DNA from: Lumbricus rubellus
Lineage: Eukaryota > Annelida > Clitellata > Crassiclitellata > Lumbricidae
NCBI GenBank assembly: GCA_945859605.1
Contig: OX243815.1
Location: 39,543,959-39,607,958 of the forward strand
Reading direction: 5' to 3'
Length of the DNA stretch: 64,000 nucleotides
Positions 56,715-64,000 of this stretch are shown here, one piece after another. Under the pieces are notes generated by a model. It saw nothing but the letters and a program-made list of their open reading frames with translations, was not told where the DNA came from and did not search any database. Both the position numbers and the translations under genes were made by a program. The stretch's first letter is position 1. Each line of letters starts with the position of its first letter.

Positions 56715-57699
56715 CTGTACTCTGAGGTCCATCATCTGTCCTGCGATGTTGTCTACATAAACGGAACTGTCCTTTGGTTCATTGTCTTCGTGAACTGAGT
56801 TTGTCCTGAGGAGAACTTTTTGGGAGATCAGATTTAAAGTTTGTTGATTTGTCATGAAAAGTGTAATGGTTTCTCGAATTCTATTAAAAAAATTGTCATA
56901 GTTTTAGTTTGATCAAGAAGATAAAGTTTAAAAAAGGAAGGATTTGCAAGTTCTGTGTGATAAGTTGCAGTTATTTTGGGGGTTTTCTTTTGAAAGTTCT
57001 TTTTGCTATTCAGTGCTTACCAATTCCAGTTCTTTTTTTATCGGTTTAGCAGCACTTGACAAGTCAAAGTGTCACAAGTTTGCGAGTGTTCTGTTAGTTT
57101 AAAACTGCTACATGACATGTGAGTTCAAGTTTAAGTTTCAAGTGGCGTACCCGAAACGTTTGCCCAGAATTGAATTTATTGGGATATTAGATTTCAACTT
57201 TAATTTAGTTACTATGTTGTGGAAGCTAAGGGTTCTACAATAGTATAGTTGTAAATTTTCATAGGTTTAGTTGGATTGAAACAACAAATTGGATAAGATT
57301 ATTTGTTGAATGAATATGTTGTACACAGAATAGTGAGTCTTAGTTTGAATGGTTTTGCATGTACTGGTAATGCAATGTACTGTGCAGTGCAAACTGCTAT
57401 CTGGCTGAATTTGATGTTTACGGCTGAGGCTGTGCTGAAATAACTATATGTACAAACTGCCCATAGACGTGGATGTTGGCTTTGTGCCCTGCCCACATCT
57501 GGATGTCCCTCTTTTACATTGTGGATGACCACTGATCATCTGCTGGTGCTGAAGTCTGGATTTCATTGGCTAAGGCGATAAAATTATGTTGGGTTTTGGA
57601 GGTGTGTGTTCTCAGGTAAACTTTATTGATTATTTGTGTGACTTGGTCAGAGGAAAGAAAGCATTTTGTGAATGTTTGTTCATCTTCATTCACAAACGT

Positions 57700-57705
57700 A
57701 ATAAA
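57700..57705 (+). promoter_or_regulatory. Candidate THOC5 poly(A) signal
   Basis: AATAAA lies about 1.06 kb after the stop. An earlier ATTAAA at about 56883 is an alternative that would give a short 3' UTR. Confidence 0.4.
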
Positions 57706-57709
57706 TGAA

Positions 57710-58230
57710 GAAAAATAACAATGTCATTCTTGCGAATTTGCAGTTTCTGTCTGCATTACACTTAAATGTTAGCCTACGCAGTCTTTGGTGCTCACACATA
57801 ATGGCACGAGGAACACTTCCCCCCCCCCCCCACTTCAAAATTGGCACATTTTAAACTACTACTTCTTTCTGAATTTCTTCCTACTAAAGCACTAATGATA
57901 CACAATGCAAAACGTGAAAATTTTAATTTACATTTAGAAATCTATAAAAAGAAGTCATGGTCTTAATTTCCTGATTTGCATTTTTCAAGCTCTTGCCAAA
58001 CATTTAACTGCGACCATCATGTTGTGCCTCTCCTGTAAGAAAGTCTGTGTTCGCCCATGTACACGGTAAATGTAGGAAAGAACCCTGATTGTAGAAGCAG
58101 TTGTAGTGTTTATAGCAGTTGATGTCGACCTTACCATGGCCTTGTTTGTGTTGCAACCTGGATTATTGTGGGACATTGGAATTGTTACCTTTACAGATGC
58201 AATATGGATGGATGGATGGACGGACGGATG
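57710..58230. other. Intergenic, no gene seen
   Basis: No supportable gene. A C-run lies at about 57820, and a (GGAT)n microsatellite at 58205-58230 serves as target for the following MITE. Confidence 0.4.
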
Positions 58231-58473
58231 CAAGGGCGGTTACAGAAACTTTGGACGGGGGGGGGCAAAAATTCTTGACCTTGGGTCTGGCAAAATTTGT
58301 TCGTATCCGCCAAAAAAGTTGATGACCTTTTTTTATTCATTAGGTCCAAATCCTTGAAAATACACCAAATTATAAGCTTGTGGAAACCAAATAGGGGGGG
58401 GGGGCCACGATAATTGGGCATTTCTAAATGAGGTGGCCATGACCGGATTGCCCCTCCCCTGGATCCTCCCCTG
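58231..58473. mobile_element. hAT-like MITE inserted in a GATG microsatellite
   Basis: The left end is caagggcggttacagaaac and the right end is ggatcctcccctg (degenerate inverted ends). Identical gacggatg lies at 58223-58230 and 58474-58481 as the 8-bp target duplication. Because the target is a microsatellite, the duplication is weaker proof than elsewhere. Confidence 0.65.
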
Positions 58474-58566
58474 GACGGATGGATGGATGGAATAGGTCTA
58501 ACAAACTAGCGACTCTCCAAACTGTTCTGTTCAATGTTCAATTGAATAATTCACTGATCAGTTCTC

Positions 58567-59235
58567 CTATCTCGGCCTTGACGGCGAAGGACTGGTTCCG
58601 GTGGATCCCTGACCGTTACCCACCGTCAACGACCCTTGCGTCATAGGTGACCGACTGACCTCTGACCTTCCCTCTGACCTTCCACTTCTTCCAACAGCAT
58701 TCAACTGCACAGCTGTCCAACTGCTGCTCAACATCTTTCCTCCTCCGCTCTCCAATCCTTCCGCCTTTATCGAAGCGTCCAACCCGTTGTTCCACCGATG
58801 CAAGCCCATTTGGCTTGCCTCTGTCAACTGGTTGCCCTTGGTCTCCCCACCCTGCGCTGGTGGGGGTGGTGGTCGCTGCCCTCGGAACCTATCCGACTGA
58901 CCCCTGCTTCGACTCTTCCTGATGGCGTCGTATTGGGCGAGATCGAGGGAGGCGCCGCGTTGTGACGGGAGTAACCTCGCGTCCGCCTCTCTCCGTGGAA
59001 AGTCGACAGTGGCTCCACCCCTCGCCTGCTGATGAGATTTTGGGTCGTGATCCCCTACGGCTCGTTTGACGGTTTTCTTGTGGTTGGCTTCGGCCGTTCG
59101 CTCCTGGCGTTCGATCGTCTCGAGGCGACGGTTGAGCATGCGGTCCTGCGAGGCGTTGATGCGCCGCATGCCGTCGCTTATCTCGCTCCGGCTGATCACC
59201 AGCTTACCCGTCTCTGTACGCCCGTGTGGAATCAT
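58567..59235 (-). CDS. Hypothetical protein, 222 residues
   Basis: An intact minus-strand frame starts ATG (MIPHGRTETGKLVISRSE); an in-frame TGA lies 24-26 bases upstream of that ATG. A splice-acceptor-like gttgcag lies 30 bases before it, so the ATG may open the second exon. Residues 15-60 are charged and likely helical or coiled (MLNRRLETIERQERTAEANH). The remainder is low complexity, rich in Arg, Ser, Gly and Pro, with a run of five prolines. GC content is well above the surrounding DNA, which supports coding, but I recognise no family. It could equally be the last exon of a gene extending to the right, or a chance frame. Confidence 0.4.
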   Translation of the reverse strand: MIPHGRTETGKLVISRSEISDGMRRINASQDRMLNRRLETIERQERTAEANHKKTVKRAVGDHDPKSHQQARGGATVDFPRREADARLLPSQRGASLDLAQYDAIRKSRSRGQSDRFRGQRPPPPPAQGGETKGNQLTEASQMGLHRWNNGLDASIKAEGLESGGGKMLSSSWTAVQLNAVGRSGRSEGRSEVSRSPMTQGSLTVGNGQGSTGTSPSPSRPR

Positions 59236-59299
59236 CGATGCGTGTGATGTTGATTGGTCTCAATCCTGCAACATTCGCATTTACAGATCATACTGTTAT

Positions 59300-59775
59300 T
59301 TTTTTACGCGGCAATTTCAATCGTTTATTTTTTTAATTTGTTGATTTTTAGCTTAGGGGCCACTTCCTTGCGGGGGCCCCTTCGGTCGGAGGGTACGGAG
59401 GGCGATCGCTATACGCCTCTGGGCTAAATTGCAAACCTGCTGATGATACTGTAGATAGGAAGTAGAGGTCTACATTGTCATGTAGGTCTAGGCCTATGTA
59501 TAGGCCTACATTATATTTAAACAATGACAAGACTGTAAATATATATAGGGCCTAGCCCTAGCCTATACAATTATACATGCATATAATTATATAATATTTA
59601 TATAATAAATGCATGTGTGCTCTATATTTATAGAGCACGCAATTAATTGTGACAACTTATTCAGCAAATTGACTTAATTGAAAGACCTATTTATAAGAAT
59701 ATAATTATTGACTACGCAACAGAAGGATACTAAATTTGACAAAGTTAATTATTCAAAGGCATGAGGATTGTCCTA
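59300..59775. other. Intergenic, no gene seen
   Basis: AT-rich DNA with several TAGGCCTA-type palindromes (59480-59515) and an AT run near 59580-59640. Confidence 0.4.
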
Positions 59776-60021
59776 CAGGGCTGAAAGTGAGCCGGGTCTG
59801 TCGATCAGGGTCTGCATGCGACCCGGCAATGATTTTCGTGGTCTGCTGGTGCCGTGTCTCAGCCGGGTCGCATTTTTAACAATTCTGGGCCAAATATAGG
59901 TAAAAAATAGGAATGTCACAGCTTTTGGGCAAATGACAGAAAAGATCGTCATAAACATTTTCGGCTCAGGGTGTCGGCTCAAGTCAGGCCCTGCAACTTT
60001 TCCAAACCACTTTCAGCCCTG
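59776..60021. mobile_element. MITE with perfect 14-bp terminal inverted repeats
   Basis: The ends are cagggctgaaagtg and cactttcagccctg. The interior has inverted 'gagccgggtc'/'agccgggtcg' phrases and no coding. The CAGGG termini suggest hAT, but the flanks show no clear 8-bp duplication. Confidence 0.8.
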
Positions 60022-60060
60022 GGCCTGCATGCCCATTAAATGATTGTAGGCCTTTATGAT

Positions 60061-60130
60061 TGCTGGGAGCGCCTCTGAGTAGACTTCTTGAAGAGGCGCT
60101 ATATAAGTTTTCGGAATGAATGAATGATTG
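60061..60130 (+). repeat. SINE/LINE tail fragment
   Basis: tgggagcgcctctgagtaga, 'cttcttgaagaggcgctata', then (AATG)n. This is a clean copy of the shared tail. Confidence 0.8.
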
Positions 60131-60259
60131 AGATGCTGCAGGGTTTATCAACTTGTTTGTCGGTTTATGAAGTCGGCTTTCCACTGCAGTCAGTCAGTCA
60201 GCGTCGAACACATTCCATACGGTATCCATTTAGCCTAGACTACGATTTAGTGAGAAATT

Positions 60260-60548
60260 CCAGATAGGCTTATTTAAAAATTTGGGGGATCTTCGGCCGA
60301 AAAATCTAAAAATCTGATTACCTCTTTTTTAGTCGTCTGATCGAAATTTCTTCAGAATATACCGATTTTCTCTGCCAAAATAGCTATTGACCTTTTTAGT
60401 TATTTTTAGTTATTATTTTTTAGTCATTCAGTCGCAATTTTTTTAAATACCAATTTTCCCGAAAAAAATTTGGGCCGCATGTGTGGGCCCCTAAAGTGTG
60501 GGGCCCTGGTCGGCCGAACATGGTGAACATGCCTTAATCCGGCCCTGT
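60260..60548. mobile_element. Possible truncated hAT-like fragment
   Basis: The right end gccttaatccggccctg resembles a CAGGGCCGG-type terminus. No matching left terminus is visible near 60260. Low confidence. Confidence 0.35.
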
Positions 60549-60568
60549 TTATAGGCCTAGGCCTAATA

Positions 60569-60738
60569 CATGGGCGGAGTTTATCAAGGGCTAGGGGGAG
60601 CTAAGCCCCCCCAAGAAGGCCCAGGTTCAATTAACTTTTTTACCATGTAAATGGTATCCTTTTTCGGAGTTAGCCCCCCTAAGAACGCCCAGACTCGGGG
60701 TTAGCCCCTCCAAGAACGAAAACCAAACTCCGCCCATG
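60569..60738. mobile_element. hAT-like MITE with perfect ends and target duplication
   Basis: The terminal repeats catgggcggagttt and aaactccgcccatg are exact complements, flanked by identical gcctaata at 60561-60568 and 60739-60746. The interior repeats 'gttagcccc(c/t)(c/t)aagaac'. Confidence 0.9.
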
Positions 60739-60749
60739 GCCTAATAGCT

Positions 60750-61325
60750 CTCTCCGTGGCTTAGTGCACCGCGTTGAGTTTATGCAAGGACGCGTCTGCA
60801 AGAAACCTAGCTAAGGCAAACAAGTGAAACAACCCACCTAAATATACTCATTTCTCACAATTATATCACCAGCTGTTATGCGTCTAAATGAATCTATAAT
60901 ATTCATGTCACGTTGTCTTGGATCTTGAGCCAATCTTTTTCAACGAGGGTGGCCCAAAAAGGCCTAGGCAAACGGCATGCATGGGCTGCTAATACTATTC
61001 TAGCTGTAGGGCCTACACGACTAGGCGACGTTAATGGCAAGCCAACGATTGGACATTGTATAATTGTAGAACAAAGTGCAATGGAATTATCACCATCAGG
61101 AAGTACATGTCGACTCCCACTCGATGCACGAGCGTGCCTGCAGTGCTTATAATGTAGACGCGCCTTTGCAATACAGTTTGCAATTTCCTGTGCTCTGCCA
61201 GAATGCAAGCAAATGCGCATGGAGTGGGTGGAGGGAGTTATGAAGGGTGAAAGAGAGAAAAGCAGATCGAAGGATAGATCTACTCGGCCTTTGCACCAAA
61301 AACAGTATGAGGAACTGGAATGACA
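60750..61325. other. Intergenic, no gene seen
   Basis: No supportable gene. The frames over 60903-61499 run into the GACA microsatellite and are artefacts. Confidence 0.4.
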
Positions 61326-61328
61326 GAA

Positions 61329-61371
<43 letters not shown>

Positions 61372-61372
61372 T

Positions 61373-61454
<82 letters not shown>
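61329..61454. repeat. (GA)n(GACA)n microsatellite
   Basis: About 12 GA units followed by about 25 GACA units with one interruption. Confidence 0.97.
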
Positions 61455-61457
<3 letters not shown>

Positions 61458-61459
61458 GA

Positions 61460-62270
61460 TAGGGAGAATGAGAGACAACGAGAGAGGATTGACATGCAAT
61501 CAGACAAACAGACTCATATAATAGGCCTGCAGCTAGTCAGATCGTACAGCGATAAGATAGCCTATTAACGTAAGCCTACGTTGCTTGCAGCCTACAGGCC
61601 TATAATTATAGATCGGCACTGCGCTGATCAGTGCAGGCCTAATCAACGCACATAATAACTGTTATAGGTATTATTGCATATGAGCCTTTCAAGTCTCGTA
61701 CTTGACCAAAACGACGTCTTACAAATGACCTGATAAAGTCATCTGAAAAAGGAACAGCATTTCCAGGAAGTAGCTCCTATTTATATAGGCCTATCTACAT
61801 TGCTACTGCACGTATACGCTGTGTTGTAAATAATAGAGTAACTAATAAAGGACTCAACATGAAGGAGCTAGATAAATTATGACCATTTCACGCGAGTTAA
61901 AAAATTATTATTATTTAAAGGGGCTTTCTGCTATAAGCCTGTAACCTGCTGTATTCAATAGAGCATATTATGTCTGTTTTGCATTCAATAGAGCGTGTTT
62001 GTTTTGTTTAATTGTTATAGTTACGATTTGATTTCTTTCAATAATAATTATTAATAATACTCATCAGACACCTATCTCTTTCCAACATAGCTTTACTGCA
62101 GCTTGCAATTGGTTGCTCTCTAGCTATTATCCTGCCAGGTATTATTGCCAAAATAATGGGAAGTAGGCCTATAGGCCTATAGAGGCAAGCTGGGGAAGTA
62201 GGGGTAAGTTGGGGGAAGAGGTAAAATGATTGCTGAGCTGTGAAATTACAATTAATGCATGGCAGAGAGA
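61460..62270. other. Intergenic, no gene seen
   Basis: AT-rich; no gene, RNA or recognisable element. Confidence 0.4.
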
Positions 62271-62271
62271 C

Positions 62272-62376
62272 GTACGTATGTATGCATGTATGTATGTATG
62301 TATGTATGCATGTATGTATGTATGTATGTATGTATGTATGTATGTATGTATGTATGTATGTATGTATGTATGTATG

Positions 62377-62437
<61 letters not shown>

Positions 62438-62517
62438 TGTAGGCATAAGTATGTATGCATGCATGTATGTATGTATGTATGTATGTATGTATGTATGTAT
62501 GTATGTATGTATGTATG

Positions 62518-62548
<31 letters not shown>

Positions 62549-62673
62549 GTATGTATGTATGCATGTATGTATGTATGTATGTATGTATATGTATGTATTT
62601 ATGTATGTATGTAGGCCTATGCATACATGTATGTATGTATGTATGTATGTATGTATGTATGTATGTATGTATG

Positions 62674-62704
<31 letters not shown>
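62272..62704. repeat. (ATGT)n microsatellite with interruptions
   Basis: A roughly 430-bp array of ATGT with scattered point variants and an embedded TAGGCCTA-type segment near 62611. The Tyr-Val-Cys-Met and Thr-Tyr-Ile-His frames on it are artefacts. Confidence 0.97.
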
Positions 62705-62709
62705 TATGT

Positions 62710-63505
62710 GTGTTTTCAAGTATGTTTGTAAGTATACATGATGCTGACAAGCAACGAATTATAATAGCGATGAAGATGATGATGTTGACGACAACGACGC
62801 ATAATTAATTTCCTCTTCAATAATTCTCTGCCTACTATATTATAAGGCCTACTCACCTCTCTCCAGTGCCAGGCTCTAAAATTAATCTCTTCCACAATGG
62901 AACTTTCCAGGAAGTTAAATTCTTTCTAGGATGAGCTCAACAATTGTAGAGACGCTTCAATGTCGTTCATCAATTCACATTTCTCTGTGTAAAAATATCC
63001 ATAAACTGTTTATTTTTGTTGCTCCAGAAAATTAGCCTAGGCCTAATTGTAGCAGGCTATCGTTGACGCAGTCAAAAATAGTCCTTAGTCAACAGATTAT
63101 GTGCTGCTGTCTATGGATCTCCGCAATGACCTGATGAAAGCCTATTGATCTGAAAAATAAAGGTAAAAATAGTCCTTTCTATGTGACTATAGTTATTAGG
63201 CACATAGCGATAAGGTTCGCTAATGGTAGGCCATATATGATTGTAGACATATCGACTCGTGTAGCTTTTAACGGATGACGTCAGTTTAGTTGACTTAGCC
63301 GGTTATTCGCTGCGGTAGAACTATGTCGAATACGGCTACCATATATACAGGCAGAGGTGGGGGTCTTGATCGCTGATCGAGCACTGTTGGTCGCGGATGG
63401 CGCCTCTCTGCTACTCTCATTCCTAGATGGCGGTTTTGATAATTCTGTCCAGAGATGGCGTGCTTGTAGTGCCTTTATAGATGGCACTACTTGACAGACA
63501 TACAG
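62710..63505. other. Intergenic, no gene seen
   Basis: No supportable gene. The word 'gatggcg' recurs several times at 63390-63485. Confidence 0.4.
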
Positions 63506-63507
63506 CC

Positions 63508-63541
63508 AGACAGGCGGACAGACAGACAGACAGACAGACAG
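63508..63541. repeat. (GACA)n microsatellite
   Basis: A short run of about seven GACA units, related in motif to the array at 61.4 kb. Confidence 0.9.
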
Positions 63542-63659
63542 ACCCTGTTGCGAAGTAGGCAGTGCTCTTGATCACGCAATTCCCTGTTATTGGGCACGAT
63601 AATTTTATGTGTGTAGCGGCTGTAGCCTATGTGTAGGCCTATGTACGTATGTCTGTCTG

Positions 63660-64000
63660 TATGAGTGTATGTATGTATGTATGTATGTATGTATGTATGT
63701 ATGTATGTATGTATGTATGTATGTATGTATGTATGTATGTATGTATGTATGTATGTATGTATGTATGTATGTATGTATGTATGTATGTATGTATGTATGT
63801 ATGTATGTATGTATGTATGTATGTATGTATGTATGTATGTATGTATGTATGTATGTATGTATGTATGTATGAAGGTATGTATGTATGTATGTATGTATGT
63901 ATGTATGTATGTATGTATGTATGTATGTATGTATGTATGTATGTATGTACTATGTATGCATTCATGTATGTATGTATGAGTGTATGTATGTATGTATGTA
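63660..64000. repeat. (ATGT)n microsatellite reaching the window edge
   Basis: A nearly perfect array of about 70 units with an 'aagg' interruption near 63870 and a short break near 63949-63965. It is cut by the end of the window. Confidence 0.97.

Noticed and set aside
61280..63979. Tyr-Val-Cys-Met, Thr-Tyr-Ile-His, Gln-Thr-Asp-Arg and Leu-Ser-Val-Cys repeat 'proteins'
   Set aside because: Pure translation of (ATGT)n and (GACA)n microsatellites on both strands.

Overview
The window is eukaryotic, animal nuclear DNA. It has long introns with GT..AG borders, tRNA-derived SINEs, LINE fragments, MITEs and large tetranucleotide microsatellites. One gene (THOC5) aligns exon by exon with the vertebrate protein. 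The palindrome TAGGCCTA and its longer forms are scattered very densely through introns and intergenic DNA. Together with close matches to the vertebrate 7SL RNA and THOC5, this suggests a marine invertebrate, probably a deuterostome such as an echinoderm. That placement is an inference and is not proven by the sequence.

Layout. 1-4.2 kb is intergenic with a SINE and a MITE. 4.3-18.8 kb is one plus-strand gene of 11 coding exons for a secreted protein of about 1757 residues: a signal peptide, eight six-cysteine PAN/apple-like domains and a central Ser/Thr/Pro mucin-like block of about 970 residues encoded by a single exon. Every internal coding junction is phase 1. 19.5-26.5 kb holds the most striking object: five copies of the 7SL (signal recognition particle) RNA gene, all in plus orientation. 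Three of them lie at a 0.91-kb period, and each copy has a matching upstream block and a T-run terminator. A 5'-truncated retroelement with reverse transcriptase and a restriction-like endonuclease, bounded on both sides by (ATT)n, sits between copies 1 and 2. 27-28.3 kb carries the 3' end of a CR1/L2-like LINE and a MITE.

29.5-31.8 kb is a minus-strand gene for a PTB/PID-domain protein with ten 11-residue repeats near its C-terminus. 31.9-39.8 kb is apparently gene-free. 40-41.3 kb has two terminal-inverted-repeat elements. 41.8-56.6 kb is the complete THOC5 gene (18 coding exons, 712 residues), the THO/TREX mRNA-export subunit. Its introns are loaded with repeats: an opposed MITE pair around exons 9-11, a piggyBac-like remnant with TTAA ends, an 82-bp inverted repeat, an RTE-like LINE remnant and a 26-bp satellite of about 43 units. 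58.6-59.2 kb has a minus-strand 222-codon reading frame of unknown nature. The last 5 kb is MITEs and (GACA)n/(ATGT)n microsatellites.

The genes do not form a pathway. The RNA cluster serves protein targeting to the ER, THOC5 serves mRNA export, the mucin-like gene makes a secreted or mucus/matrix protein, and the PTB protein is probably a cytoplasmic adaptor.
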